From: Deltaproteobacteria bacterium
Lineage (GTDB): Bacteria; Desulfobacterota; Desulfobulbia; Desulfobulbales; JAJRZW01
DNA: 64,000 nucleotides
Direction of reading: 5' to 3'
Assembly (NCBI GenBank): GCA_024275015.1
Contig: JAJRZW010000064.1
Location: 30,814 to 94,813 of the forward strand
The translations under genes and the position numbers were made by a program. The notes under the pieces are model-generated. The model saw nothing but the letters and a program-made list of their open reading frames with translations, had not been told where the DNA came from and made no database searches. Numbering within the stretch: position 1 is the first letter of the stretch; every line of letters begins with the position of its first letter. Shown here one piece after another: positions 17,970-27,630 of this stretch.

Positions 17970-19954
17970 ATCTGAGAAGTCATCTTTTTAAACTCTTCAA
18001 GCACTCGTTCCACGGTCAGACCGAAGAATTTGAACAGCTCTCCGGCCGGGGCTGATTCGCCAAAACGGTCAATGCCGATGACCCGGTCGGCGTATTTACG
18101 CCAATAATCGCTGACCCCGGCCTCAATCGCCAGCACTGGAACCCCGGGGGGAAGGATACGGTCGCGGTAAGCGGTATCCTGGGCGTCAAAACGGTCGCAG
18201 GCGGGCATGGATACCACCCTTACCTTCCGTTTGTCGGCGGTGAGGGCGCCCGCGGCGGTCATGGCCAGTTCCACCTCGCTGCCAGTGGCGATGATGATCC
18301 CTTCCGGGGGGTCGTCGCAGTCTTTGAGTATATAACCGCCGTGGGTGATATCGTTTATTTGTTTTCGGTCGCGTTCCTGGTGCGGCAGACCTTGGCGGGA
18401 GAGGATGAGACAGGTGGGGCCGTCAGTCCGTTCAATAGCCATCCGCCAGGCTACCGCGGTTTCCACCGCGTCGCAGGGACGCCAGATGCTCATGTTGGGG
18501 ATGAGCCGCAGGGTGGCGGTCTGTTCAATGGGCTGGTGGGTAGGGCCGTCCTCGCCAAGGCCGATGGAGTCGTGGGTAAAGACAAAGATCTGCTGTTGTT
18601 TCATCAGCGCCGCCATCCGCAGGGCGTTGCGGGCATATTCGGAAAAGATGAGAAAGGTGGCGCAATAGGGAATAAATCCGCCGTGGAGGCCGATGCCGTT
18701 GCCGATGGCTGCCATGGCGAACTCCCGGACCCCGAAGTGGATGTAATTGCCGCCCGGATCTTCGTTTATCGCCTTGCTGCCGCTCCAGATGGTGAGGTTT
18801 GATCCGGCGAGGTCGGCGGAACCGCCGATCAGTTCCGGCAGATGGGGGGCGTAGCCGTTGATGCAGATCTGGCTTGCCTTACGGGTTGCCAGATTTTCGG
18901 CCCGAGTGTTGGTGGCGTTGATAAAGGCGTCGGCGGCACTGTCCCAGGCGGTAGGGAGGTCGCCGGCAAGACGGCGCTTAAGCTCGGCTGCCAGGTCCGG
19001 GTATTGCTTACGGTAAGCCGCCATTTTTTCATCCCAGTTTGATTCAAGGGCTTTACCCTTGTCGCGGCAGTCCCAGGCTGATTTTATCTCTTCCGGCACC
19101 GTCAAGGGCGGATGGGGCCAGCCGATGGTCTCGCGCACCAGGGCGATTTCGTCTTCCCCCAGGGGGGCGCCGTGGCAGATCTCTTTGCCCTGTTTATTGG
19201 GGGAGCCGAAACCGATGATGGTTTTGCAGCAGATCAGGGTAGGTTTTTTGTTTTCGGCCCCGGCCTCTGCCAGGGCCTTTTTTATCGCTTCGGGATCATG
19301 GCCGTCTACGGCCGGGATTACATGCCAGCCGTAGGCGGTGAAACGGGCCGGGATATCTTCGGTAAACCAGCCGCCGACCTCGCCGTCGATGGAGATATTA
19401 TTATCGTCGTAGATGGCGGTGAGCTTGCCCAGTTTCAGGGTCCCGGCAAGGGAGCAGGACTCGTGACTGATGCCTTCCATCATGCAGCCGTCACCGAGGA
19501 AGACATAGGTGTTATGGTCAATAATTTCATGCCCCGGGCGGTTGAACTGGGCCGCGAGGGTGCGTTCGGCAATGGCCATCCCCACCGCGTTGGCGATTCC
19601 CTGACCCAGAGGACCGGTGGTGGTTTCAATTCCCGGGGTGTAGCCGTATTCCGGATGGCCGGGGGTTTTTGAGTGGATCTGGCGGAAGTTTTCGATTTCG
19701 ATCATGGGGAGGTCGTAGCCGCTGAGATGGAGGAGAGAGTAAAGGAGCATTGAGCCGTGGCCGTTTGAGAGGACAAAACGGTCGCGATTGGGCCAGCCGG
19801 GGTTGGCGGGGTTGTGGCGGAGAAAATCACGCCAGAGGACAGTGGCGATGTCGGCCATTCCCATGGGGGCGCCGGGATGACCGGATTTCGCCTTCTGGAT
19901 GGCGTCCATGCTTAAGGCGCGGATGGCGTTGGCAAGGTCTTTCTGGCTTGGCAT
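17966..19954 (-). CDS. tkt: Transketolase
   Basis: A 662-residue transketolase of the pentose phosphate pathway, which moves two-carbon units between sugar phosphates with thiamine diphosphate. Motifs seen are [37 protein letters not shown], the TPP-binding [20 protein letters not shown], and the central [22 protein letters not shown]. The ORF track begins at 20044; I start at ATG 19954 ([14 protein letters not shown]) because AGAGGA lies just upstream and family similarity begins there. It overlaps dus and follows lptE by 86 nt. Confidence 0.95.
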   Translation of the reverse strand: MPSQKDLANAIRALSMDAIQKAKSGHPGAPMGMADIATVLWRDFLRHNPANPGWPNRDRFVLSNGHGSMLLYSLLHLSGYDLPMIEIENFRQIHSKTPGHPEYGYTPGIETTTGPLGQGIANAVGMAIAERTLAAQFNRPGHEIIDHNTYVFLGDGCMMEGISHESCSLAGTLKLGKLTAIYDDNNISIDGEVGGWFTEDIPARFTAYGWHVIPAVDGHDPEAIKKALAEAGAENKKPTLICCKTIIGFGSPNKQGKEICHGAPLGEDEIALVRETIGWPHPPLTVPEEIKSAWDCRDKGKALESNWDEKMAAYRKQYPDLAAELKRRLAGDLPTAWDSAADAFINATNTRAENLATRKASQICINGYAPHLPELIGGSADLAGSNLTIWSGSKAINEDPGGNYIHFGVREFAMAAIGNGIGLHGGFIPYCATFLIFSEYARNALRMAALMKQQQIFVFTHDSIGLGEDGPTHQPIEQTATLRLIPNMSIWRPCDAVETAVAWRMAIERTDGPTCLILSRQGLPHQERDRKQINDITHGGYILKDCDDPPEGIIIATGSEVELAMTAAGALTADKRKVRVVSMPACDRFDAQDTAYRDRILPPGVPVLAIEAGVSDYWRKYADRVIGIDRFGESAPAGELFKFFGLTVERVLEEFKKMTSQI

Positions 19955-20040
19955 TTTTTTCCTCTTTATCTGAAATTTACTAAGGTTACGGTGTTTTCTG
20001 GTAATGGCACCGGTCTTTTCACAACGGTCTTCTGGAGCCG

Positions 20041-20601
20041 TCACGGGTTCAGGGGGGTTGATATGAGATGGTTGAGCTGGACATAAATCTGTTCCGCCAC
20101 CTCGGCGGCCATGGCCTTCAGCGCCTGTCTGCGGTTTGAGCGGATCATTGCCGCCTCTGAGTCACCGTTATATCCACCTTCACGGCGTTCATGTTTTTTC
20201 CAGACGATGCGGTTGTCGCGGTTTCGGCGTATCTGCCACGAAGTGTCCATGATCGCCTTGATGGCGGTGGGGGTGTCGTGGCTGTCAAAGGCGCTGCCGC
20301 TGAATTCAATCCGGTCGATGCTGCCAGCGATGGTGTAGTCGGCGCTCTCATCGGCGAATACCACCTTTATTATCCGGCTCTCCTGGAGCCAGTTGATGAT
20401 TGCCTGATTGAAGAAACCTTCAAGGCCGAATTCTCGTGCCTTATTGTCCCATATATTGACCCGGACCCGGATCGGCGTGGCCCCGGCTTTCGGGCCGTAG
20501 CCCTGGTGGTGATAGCCGCATCCGCCGAGTAGCAGAAAAAATATCAGGGCCGCGGGAATGGTCTTAACAGTCCGTTGAAAAACGGACTGTACACGGCGCA
20601 T
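20041..20601 (-). CDS. lptE: LPS-assembly lipoprotein LptE-like; 5' end built from a family A repeat
   Basis: A predicted lipoprotein of ~186 residues. The signal peptide ends [18 protein letters not shown] with a clear lipobox (LGGC). The mature part has the LptE pattern: [37 protein letters not shown], and a C-terminal helix [15 protein letters not shown]. LptE plugs LptD in LPS export. The context leuS-lptE supports this. The frame is open back to a TTG at 20733 that overlaps the leuS stop, but residues from there to ~VFQRTV are translated family A repeat. Only the ATG at 20601 gives a sensible signal peptide, and its first ~12 residues are still repeat-derived. Confidence 0.8.
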   Translation of the reverse strand: MRRVQSVFQRTVKTIPAALIFFLLLGGCGYHHQGYGPKAGATPIRVRVNIWDNKAREFGLEGFFNQAIINWLQESRIIKVVFADESADYTIAGSIDRIEFSGSAFDSHDTPTAIKAIMDTSWQIRRNRDNRIVWKKHERREGGYNGDSEAAMIRSNRRQALKAMAAEVAEQIYVQLNHLISTPLNP

Positions 20602-20720
20602 GGACGCGCCGCCGATTTTGCCGGGTTGAAAACCCCGGTGAAATCGAGAGGTTGGCCGGAACTTGTTTTGGTCAACCGGAGCTGAAAAAGCCATGGACGG
20701 CTTTTTCAACGGTCTGTTAA
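20568..20720 (+). repeat. Family A repeat, full copy inside the leuS-lptE junction
   Basis: Bounded by AACAGTCCGTTGAAAAACGG and GGCTTTTTCAACGGTCTGTTA, ~153 bp, almost identical to 16156-16311. It supplies the proposed lptE start codon. Confidence 0.87.
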
Positions 20721-20729
20721 GCCCGCCCT

Positions 20730-23219
20730 TCAATTGGCCACCACGTTGACCAGGCGATTTTTGACCACGATTACCCTGCGGATGGTTTTGCCGGCGGTGA
20801 ACTTTTGTATTCCCGCGTCGGCCCGGGCCATGGCCTCCAGCTCATCGTTGTCGGTGTCGGGCCTGACCTTAACCTTGCCCCGGAGTTTACCGTTTACCTG
20901 CAGGACCACGGTGATCTCGTCCTCCTTGGTCGCGTCTGCGTCGATCTTCGGCCATCCGGCCCGGGAGATGCTGTCTGTTTCACCCATCTCCTGCCACAGT
21001 TCTTCGGCGATATGTGGGATCATCGGCGAAAGCAGGAGGATGATCGTCCGCACCGCCTCTCTGATGACCTCCGGTGCCGGGGGGGGCGTATCTTCGCCGC
21101 AGGCGGCGTAAAGGGCGTTTGCCAGTTCCATCACCTTGCTGATCGCGGTGTTGAAGTGAAATCCGCGTTCCATCTCGGCCTCGACCTTTACGATGGTCTG
21201 GTGGGTTATCCGGTGCAGGGCAAGGTTTTGCCGCTCAAGTTCCTTCGGGATGGCAGCGGCGTCTTTTATGACCGCAAGGTGCTGGTGAAAGAAGCGGAAA
21301 AATCTGGCGATGAAGCGGTAACAGCCGTCGACTCCGCTTGAGACCCACTCAAGGTCGCGATCCGGGGGGGCGGCAAAGAGGATAAACATCCGCACTGTGT
21401 CGGCACCGTAGCGTTTGATCATTTCATCCGGGTCAACCACGTTGCCCTTGGATTTGCTCATCTTGGCGCCGTCAAGGGTGACCATTCCCTGGGTGAGGAG
21501 GTTTTTGAACGGCTCGTCGATATCGAGGTAGCCGAGATCGCGCAGAACCCGGGTGAAGAAACGGGCATAGAGGAGGTGGAGAATGGCGTGTTCCACCCCG
21601 CCGATGTATTGATCAACCGGGAGCCAGTACGCTGCCTCTTTTTTGTCAAAAGGAGAGGTCTCGTTTCTGGGGGAGCAATAGCGGGCGTAATACCAGGAGG
21701 ATTCGACAAAGGTATCCATGGTGTCGGTATCGCGGCGGGCCGCTTTGCCGCATTCGGGGCAGGTGGCGTTGACGAAGAGGTCAAGCCCGGCCAGCGGCGA
21801 GTGGCCGTCCTCAAGGAGTATCGCCTCTTCCGGCAGGGCCACCGGCAGGTCTTCCTCTCTTACCCCCACCGGGCCGCAATCGGGACAGTGGATTATCGGG
21901 ATCGGGGTGCCCCAGTATCGTTGTCGTGAGATGCCCCAGTCGTTTAAGCGGTAGGTCACCCTGGCCCGGCCGAAGCTGTTTTTTTCCGCCATGGCCGTTA
22001 TCGCGGCCTTGGCCTCGTCTGAGTCGCTGCCGTCGAACTTGCCGGAATTGCACAGGGTTCCCGCCCCGGTAAAGGCCTCGGTCATGGTTTCTGGAGCGAG
22101 TGTCTCTCCCGCCGGGGTAATGACCACCCGGATCGGCAGGTCGTATTTTTTCGCAAATTCGAAGTCGCGCTGATCGTGGGCCGGAACCGCCATAACCGCG
22201 CCGGTGCCGTATTCCATCAGGACGAAGTTGGCGAGGAATATCGGCACCTCGTCGCCGGTAAAGGGGTTGATGCAATACGCGCCGGTGAATATCCCCTCTT
22301 TTTCCTCGGCCGCGCCGGGGCCGCGGGCGATTTTTTCCCGTTTCACCCTGTCGATGAACTCCCAGACCGCGGCAGCATTCTTGTATCCCTTGATCAACTC
22401 GGTGACCATGGGATGTTCCGGCGCAAGCGACATGAAACTGACCCCGAAGACGGTGTCGGGCCGGGTGGTGAATATTTTTATGGTTTCCCTCGAGTTTTTG
22501 AGAGGGAATTCGATTTCAGCCCCGTGGCTTTTGCCGATCCAGTTCTTCTGCATCGTCCGGACCTTTTCCGGCCAGCCGTCGAGATGGTCGAGGCCGTCGA
22601 GGAGTTCTTCGGTGTAGTTGCTGATCCGGAAGAACCATCCGTTCATCTCCCGGTCAATCACCTCGGAATCGCAGCGCCAGCAACAACCGTCTTCCACCTG
22701 TTCCCGGGCGAGGACGGTATGGCATGTCTCGCACCAGTTTACCGAGGTTTTTTTTCTGTAGACCAGGCCTTTTTTCAGCATTTCCAGGAAAATCAACTGC
22801 TCCCATCGGTAGTATTCCGGCCGACAGGTGGTGATCTCCCGCTGCCAGTCATAGCTGAAGCCCAATTGTCTGAGCTGGCCGCGCATGTAGGCGATGTTGT
22901 CGTAGGTCCAGTGGGCCGGATGGTTGCCGGTTTTGATCGCGGCGTTCTCGGCCGGGAGACCGAAGGCGTCCCAGCCCATGGGGTGGATGACGTTGAATCC
23001 CCGCATCCTTTTATAACGGGCGACCACATCGCCGATGGTGTAATTGCGCACGTGCCCCATGTGCAGCCGGCCGGAGGGGTAGGGGAACATCTCCAGGGCG
23101 TAGTATTTTGGGCGGTCGGGATCAGGGGTTGCGATGAACCCTCCATGCTCACGCCAGTATCTCTGCCATTTGTCTTCAATGGCGGCGGGGGTGTATTTTT
23201 TCTCTTTTGTGTTGCTCAT
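20730..23219 (-). CDS. leuS: Leucyl-tRNA synthetase
   Basis: An 829-residue class I synthetase that charges tRNA-Leu. It has the HIGH-type motif PYPSGRLHMGHVRNY, the editing domain (TTRPDTVFGVSFMSLAPEHP; GTGAVMAVPAHDQRDF), the catalytic KMSKS loop (GAKMSKSKGNVVDPDEM) and a C-terminal anticodon-binding part ending in VVKNRLVNVVAN. Length is normal for bacteria. The stop overlaps the alternative TTG of lptE. A degenerate repeat A fragment separates it from dnaB upstream. No breaks in the frame. Confidence 0.97.
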   Translation of the reverse strand: MSNTKEKKYTPAAIEDKWQRYWREHGGFIATPDPDRPKYYALEMFPYPSGRLHMGHVRNYTIGDVVARYKRMRGFNVIHPMGWDAFGLPAENAAIKTGNHPAHWTYDNIAYMRGQLRQLGFSYDWQREITTCRPEYYRWEQLIFLEMLKKGLVYRKKTSVNWCETCHTVLAREQVEDGCCWRCDSEVIDREMNGWFFRISNYTEELLDGLDHLDGWPEKVRTMQKNWIGKSHGAEIEFPLKNSRETIKIFTTRPDTVFGVSFMSLAPEHPMVTELIKGYKNAAAVWEFIDRVKREKIARGPGAAEEKEGIFTGAYCINPFTGDEVPIFLANFVLMEYGTGAVMAVPAHDQRDFEFAKKYDLPIRVVITPAGETLAPETMTEAFTGAGTLCNSGKFDGSDSDEAKAAITAMAEKNSFGRARVTYRLNDWGISRQRYWGTPIPIIHCPDCGPVGVREEDLPVALPEEAILLEDGHSPLAGLDLFVNATCPECGKAARRDTDTMDTFVESSWYYARYCSPRNETSPFDKKEAAYWLPVDQYIGGVEHAILHLLYARFFTRVLRDLGYLDIDEPFKNLLTQGMVTLDGAKMSKSKGNVVDPDEMIKRYGADTVRMFILFAAPPDRDLEWVSSGVDGCYRFIARFFRFFHQHLAVIKDAAAIPKELERQNLALHRITHQTIVKVEAEMERGFHFNTAISKVMELANALYAACGEDTPPPAPEVIREAVRTIILLLSPMIPHIAEELWQEMGETDSISRAGWPKIDADATKEDEITVVLQVNGKLRGKVKVRPDTDNDELEAMARADAGIQKFTAGKTIRRVIVVKNRLVNVVAN

Positions 23220-23267
23220 GGTGTCGTTTGGTTCAACGGGTTACGGTGCCGATTGCACCCCTTCAGC

Positions 23268-23326
23268 CCCCATGGCCGGGCAAAACAAGTTCCGGCCGAC
23301 ATCTCCGTTTTTCAACGGTCTGCTAT
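23268..23326. repeat. Family A repeat, partial copy between dnaB and leuS
   Basis: CCATGG...CAAAACAAGTTCCGGCC followed by CCGTTTTTCAACGGTCTGCTA. The middle is deleted. Confidence 0.6.
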
Positions 23327-23343
23327 TCCCTATGCGGGACAAT

Positions 23344-24738
23344 CTATTCCATATCCTGGTAATCGGCCGGGGCCAGGTTCTCGAAGGTTGTGGTCCGGTC
23401 GAGGTAGGCGAGATGGATGGTGCCGGTGGGGCCGTTACGCTGTTTGCCGACGATGATTTCAGCCTTGCCGCTGTTGGGGCCGTTGTGGTAGCGTTCGTCG
23501 CGGTGGATGAAGAGGATGACATCGGCGTCCTGTTCCAGAGCTCCGGATTCGCGCAGGTCGGATAGGCGGGGGCGTTTGTCGGTGCGGCTCTCAAGACCGC
23601 GGTTGAGCTGCGACAGCGCGATTACCGGCAGGTCCAGTTCTTTGGCGGTGGCCTTGAGCCCCCGGGAGATTTCACTGATTTCCTGTTCCCTGCTCTTTTC
23701 CCGTCCTCGACTTGATCCCTGCATGAGCTGGAGGTAATCAACCACCAGCAGGCCGATATTGTGGTTCATTTTCATCCGCCGGGCCTTGGCGCGCAGCTAG
23801 CGGATCGAGATTCCGGAGCTGTCGTCGATGTAGATCGGCGCCTCGGTCAACATCGACCAGGCCCGGTTAAGTTTCTGGAAATCGCTGTCCTTGAGATTGC
23901 CGGTGCGGACAAATTGTGAGTCAACCCGGGCCACGGAACTGAGCATCCGCATCCCCAATTGGTGGTCGGCCATCTCAAGGCTGAAGATGCCTGTCGCTAT
24001 CTGGCTGAAGAGGGCGGCGTTCAAGGAGATGTTCAGGGCGAGGGCGGTTTTACCCATGCTCGGGCGGGCCGCGAGGATGATCAGATCGGCGGGCTGGAGC
24101 CCGGCGGTCATCTGATCAAGGGCGGTGAAACCGGTGGGAACCCCGGTGATGGCGTTTGGGTTCTGGACCAGCTTTTCAATCTTGTCAAAGGCCTCGCGGA
24201 TGACCTCTTTCATGCCCTGGCTGCCTTTGCTGCCCTTGGCCTGGGATATCTCGAAGATTTCTTTTTCGGTGTCGTCAAGGAGGGCGCCTATATCTTCCGG
24301 GGCGTTGAAACAGCGGTCACAGATATTGGTCGTGGTGGTGATTAACCGGCGCAGAGTTGATTTGTCACGGACGATGTTGCTGTAAAAGGCGATATTAGCG
24401 CTTACCGGAACGATATCGGAAAGTGATGCCAGGTAAGCGGGGCCGCCGACGGCATCGAGGTGGCCGTTGCTTTCAAGCTGGTTGGCAACGGTGATCATGT
24501 CGCAGGGCTGATTGCGGTCGAAGAGAGCCAGCATGGCCTGATAGATAAGGCGATGCTGCTCCAGGTAGAAATCATCGGGGTCGACAGTTTCAACGGTGGA
24601 GAGCAAGGTACTTTTTTCCAGCAGGATGGAACCGAGGACGCATTTTTCCGCCTCAAGGTTATGGGGGGGGATGCGACCCTGATTCTGCGTCATTGTCTGC
24701 CCTGCCGTCATGATCCCGATGTCGTCCGGAACAGTCAT
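23344..24738 (-). CDS. dnaB: Replicative DNA helicase DnaB, interrupted by an in-frame TAG
   Basis: Two same-frame ORFs (24738-23797 and 23775-23344) together make a full DnaB of ~464 codons. The N-terminal domain ([17 protein letters not shown]) and Walker A ([13 protein letters not shown]) lie before the break; Walker B ([12 protein letters not shown]) and [12 protein letters not shown] lie after it. The break reads [21 protein letters not shown], and homologues have GISIRELRAKARR, so codon 314 is TAG where Glu is expected. DnaB opens the fork for every replication round, so a true null should be lethal unless there is readthrough or another copy. The start could also be 24711 or 24693 ([12 protein letters not shown]). 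Confidence 0.92.
23797..23799 (-). other. In-frame TAG stop inside dnaB
   Basis: The coding strand reads GGA-ATC-TCG-ATC-CGC-TAG-CTG-CGC-GCC. Flanking codons align to the family without a gap; GAG-to-TAG would restore it. Confidence 0.87.
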
Positions 24739-24819
24739 GACGCCATCGGTTTAATCTATACACGAGTCCATCAATAATGGCTCAATGGTAACACCTGCAC
24801 ATGTGGGTGGCCCGGCCCG

Positions 24820-24905
24820 GTCGGTAAAAACGAGTTTCGGCCAGCCTCTGTATTTTGCCGGATTTTTCTTTCCCGGCAAAATCGGCGGCGCGGACTGTGC
24901 GTGGG
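24820..24905. repeat. Family A repeat, partial copy between rplI and dnaB
   Basis: Diverged: AACGAGTTTCGGCCAGCCTC, TTTTGCCGGATTTTTCTTTC, CGGCAAAATCGGCGGCGCGG match the middle of family A in reverse orientation to the 16156 copy. Confidence 0.6.
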
Positions 24906-24923
24906 GACAGGCGGCCGTCGGGA

Positions 24924-25424
24924 TTATTCCGCTGCTGTTTTTTCTGTTTTCACGTCGGATTCGGCCTTGCCCTTGTCCGCGCTTGGCGGGACAACCTGGA
25001 CCTTGATCTCGGCGGTGACCTGGTAGGCGATTTTGATGGTGATGGTAAATTCGCCCGCGGTCTTGATCGGTTCGGCAAGGAGAATTTTTTTGCGTTCGAC
25101 CTCTATTCCGAGATCGGCAAGCCCCTTGGCGATGTCGGCGTTGGTGACTGAACCGAAAAGACGGTCTTCCTCACCTACCATCTGTTCAATGACCAGAGTG
25201 GTGGCGGAGATTTTCGCGGCGACCTTTTCGGCCTTACGGCGAATTTCACTTTTTCTGGCTTCAATGGCGGTCCGCTGCATTTTAAGGATCGCCATGTTGC
25301 CGCTGGTTGCGGGGACGGCCAGTCCCTGGGGGACGAGGTAATTGCGGCCATAACCGGCCTTTACCTTTACGAGATCGCCCTCTTCACCAAGGGTGTCTAC
25401 GGTTTTTTTGAGAATAAGCTCCAT
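24924..25424 (-). CDS. rplI: 50S ribosomal protein L9
   Basis: A 166-residue L9. The N-terminal 23S-binding domain reads MELILKKTVDTLGEEGDLVKVKAGYGRNYLVP; the long connecting helix (AILKMQRTAIEARKSEIRRKAEKV) and the C-terminal domain (RLFGSVTNADIAKGLADLGIEVERKKI) follow. The C-terminal tail rich in Lys, Glu and Ala is a little longer than usual. GGAGG precedes the ATG. It is one nucleotide from the DUF2232 gene, in the classical rpsF-rpsR-rplI order. Confidence 0.97.
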   Translation of the reverse strand: MELILKKTVDTLGEEGDLVKVKAGYGRNYLVPQGLAVPATSGNMAILKMQRTAIEARKSEIRRKAEKVAAKISATTLVIEQMVGEEDRLFGSVTNADIAKGLADLGIEVERKKILLAEPIKTAGEFTITIKIAYQVTAEIKVQVVPPSADKGKAESDVKTEKTAAE

Positions 25425-25425
25425 T

Positions 25426-26433
25426 TTATTCCTCCGGATTTTCCTTTATATCACTTGAGTTTTTATCGCGGTCCATCCTTTCAAGTTTACCCCTGAAATC
25501 GGCCCAGACATCGATGATACCGGTAAAACTTAAAAAAATTATGCCATAGGCCTGGAGGACCATGAGTCCATAAACAATTGCCCTTAACCCCACCGGCGTA
25601 TGCCAGTATTCGAAGAGACGGGTAAGTATCGCAAGTCCCTGGTAAAAATAGATAACATTCAGGGACAACAGCACGCCGATTGCTACCGGTCGCAGACCGG
25701 ACAACGGCATCAGCAACCCGAATCCGGCAAGAATTACCGCAAAGACCAGGGGCTCGGGCGCCTTCCATGATGAAAACGGAGGCCAGATTACGAGTTCCGG
25801 TCGTCTTTTTTGTAATAACCACTGACCCAGAACCAGGTTGAGCATGGTGCTGCCGACAAGGGATGCAAATATAACCCCGGGCAGGACCTGGGGCAGTATT
25901 TTTTTTATGGCCGCCGCTGTGGTCCTGATTTCCTGTAATTGTCCGGGATCCAGATCTTTGGTGTTCTGGAACAGATCAAGGCTGGCCTTCATCGCCTCCT
26001 GGAGATTGCCGAGCAGGAGGCCGTAAACGTTGCGACCGCTGAGCATGGCGATGCCGATTCCCATAATAAACCAGGAAACGGCCATTACGATAAACATTCT
26101 GGTCGCGGTCGAGGTCGGGCTGTATTTTTTTTCAAGCCCTACCTTTATTGTCACCCCTGCGGGGATCATCGCCAGCCCGAAACAGGCGCTTGTTATTTCT
26201 CCTTTGACCGTGGCCGCTATCAATGCGACCAGAATTATCATCCCGATACAGTTACGGTTTTTTTCGTTTTCGGCAAGGACGATAAAAACAGCCATCGGCA
26301 CCAGAAACATGATCCAGGCCAGGCCGGGATTTAATGTCGGCAGAACCAGGGCCGCGCCCAAGAAGAGCATGGCACCGTATCTGTGAACAATACCAGGTCG
26401 GGTATTGTTCATCCCGGAAGCGCGGGGGTCCAT
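25426..26433 (-). CDS. DUF2232 family membrane protein
   Basis: A 335-residue polytopic membrane protein with about eight hydrophobic segments, for example MLFLGAALVLPTLNPGLAWIMFLVPMAV (in part), FIVMAVSWFIMGIGIAML, LVFAVILAGFGLLMPLSGL and IVYGLMVLQAYGIIFLSFTGI. Position between rpsR and rplI is typical of the DUF2232 proteins that Desulfobacterota and Firmicutes carry there. The last segment includes WADFRGKLERMDRDKN before a hydrophilic tail. Function is not known. The start could also be the internal Met at 26412. Confidence 0.78.
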   Translation of the reverse strand: MDPRASGMNNTRPGIVHRYGAMLFLGAALVLPTLNPGLAWIMFLVPMAVFIVLAENEKNRNCIGMIILVALIAATVKGEITSACFGLAMIPAGVTIKVGLEKKYSPTSTATRMFIVMAVSWFIMGIGIAMLSGRNVYGLLLGNLQEAMKASLDLFQNTKDLDPGQLQEIRTTAAAIKKILPQVLPGVIFASLVGSTMLNLVLGQWLLQKRRPELVIWPPFSSWKAPEPLVFAVILAGFGLLMPLSGLRPVAIGVLLSLNVIYFYQGLAILTRLFEYWHTPVGLRAIVYGLMVLQAYGIIFLSFTGIIDVWADFRGKLERMDRDKNSSDIKENPEE

Positions 26434-26446
26434 ACCGACCGTTTAT

Positions 26447-26689
26447 CTATATCTGCGGCGAGCCGGAATACGGCAGCAACGCAATCTGACGGGCCCGCTT
26501 TATCGCCTCGGTAAGCTGTCGCTGGTGTTTGGCGCAGTTACCGTAAATACGCCGGGGGATAATTTTACCCCGTTCGGTCAGAAAGTTTTTCAGGACCCTG
26601 GGATCCTTATAATCAATGATAATGGTTTCGTCGGTACAGAATCGGCATACCTTTTTTCTGTTGAAATGCCGGAATTTCTTTTTTGCCAT
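26447..26689 (-). CDS. rpsR: 30S ribosomal protein S18
   Basis: An 80-residue S18 with the family core [43 protein letters not shown] split over its length and the basic end [11 protein letters not shown]. One Cys pair (RFC, NCAK) remains. It follows rpsF, from which a complete family A repeat separates it, and lies 13 nt before the DUF2232 gene. Confidence 0.96.
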   Translation of the reverse strand: MAKKKFRHFNRKKVCRFCTDETIIIDYKDPRVLKNFLTERGKIIPRRIYGNCAKHQRQLTEAIKRARQIALLPYSGSPQI

Positions 26690-26734
26690 TGTCGCTCTCC
26701 AGATGGTTCGATTTGGGGCGAAGCCCTTTACAAA

Positions 26735-26882
26735 GTGTTAAAAATCCGTCCTGGCTTTTTCAATCGCCGGTTGGATAAAACAAGTTTCATCCAACCTCTC
26801 GATTCCACCGGGTTTTTCAACCCGGCAAAATCGGAGGCGCGGACATCAGCAGCGACCAGCCCGTTTTTCAACGGGCTGGTCG
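26735..26882 (-). repeat. Family A repeat, full copy between rpsF and rpsR
   Basis: Ends AAAAATCCGTCCTGGCTTTT and CCCGTTTTTCAACGGGCTGG, with internal GGTTGGATAAAACAAGTTTC and ACCGGGTTTTTCAACCCGG. Closest relative is the copy at 48510. Confidence 0.82.
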
Positions 26883-26893
26883 CGGTCGCTGGA

Positions 26894-27259
26894 TTATTCA
26901 GCTGCGGCTTCGGTTTCTTTTACCTCTTCCTCTTCCGTGGCCGGCTGGGTACTCACGGCGGCGGGGTCGAAAACGTCTGCCAGTTTAACGGTGAGGAACT
27001 TGAGGCATTGGTCGTCAATACGCATGACGCGTTCCATTTCCTTGACCGCAGTGGGAACGGTGCCGTATTCCAGCAGAATATAGTATCCCTGGGGCTCTTT
27101 TTTTATGGGATAGGCAAGTTTGCGGAGTCCCCACTTGTCAGTCATGGCAAGGGAACCTCCGTCAGCTTCGATGATTTCCCGGGACCGGTCGATGACGGCG
27201 TTTACGCCTTCTTCTCCGGCAGCCTGGGAAACAATGATAATGGTCTCGTAGTGACGCAT
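26894..27259 (-). CDS. rpsF: 30S ribosomal protein S6
   Basis: A 121-residue S6, with MRHYETIIIVSQAAGEEG at the N-terminus, then KWGLRKLAYPIKKEPQGYYILLEYG and RVMRIDDQCLKFLTVKL. The C-terminal tail is acidic (EEEEVKETEAAAE). AAGGAGG precedes the ATG. First gene of the ribosomal-replication operon; the promoter should lie beyond the family A copy at 27344. Confidence 0.96.
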   Translation of the reverse strand: MRHYETIIIVSQAAGEEGVNAVIDRSREIIEADGGSLAMTDKWGLRKLAYPIKKEPQGYYILLEYGTVPTAVKEMERVMRIDDQCLKFLTVKLADVFDPAAVSTQPATEEEEVKETEAAAE

Positions 27260-27343
27260 TTTTCGGCCTCCTTATGGGCTTTTGAATTAGGCCTCTCCCT
27301 TTTTGTCTGGAAAGGCAAGGAGTATGGCGGGAATGGTAACAGC

Positions 27344-27500
27344 TTAGCAGGCCGTTGAAAAAGCCGTCCATAGCTCTTTCAAACCCGGTTGGCCAAAACA
27401 GGTTTCAGTCAACCTCCCGATTTTATCGGGTTTTTAATCTGGTAAAATCAGCGGCGCATTTATGCGCCGCTGTGCATTCCGTTTTTCAACGGAATGTTAA
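27344..27500 (-). repeat. Family A repeat, full copy upstream of rpsF
   Basis: Ends GCAGGCCGTTGAAAAAGCCG and CCGTTTTTCAACGGAATGTTA, ~157 bp. Hairpins GGCGCATTTATGCGCC and GGTTGGCC present. It may lie between the rpsF promoter and its start codon. Confidence 0.84.
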
Positions 27501-27630
27501 ATGTAAGCCGTCAACCGGAAAAGAATTTAGTTAGCACAGGGGGGGGGCGGTGTCAATGATTTTGTCCCGGAGCTAATCCCCGTCTGGATGGTGATAAATA
27601 TATAAAAAAGGTGGGGTCCCATGTTGTTAT

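Noticed and set aside
22176-23456. 426-aa plus-strand ORF
   Set aside because: It is the antisense shadow of leuS, a consequence of GC-rich codon use.
23797-23799. Pyrrolysine at the dnaB TAG
   Set aside because: The expected residue is Glu in a helicase with no link to methylamine enzymes, and two similar breaks use TAA, which Pyl does not explain.
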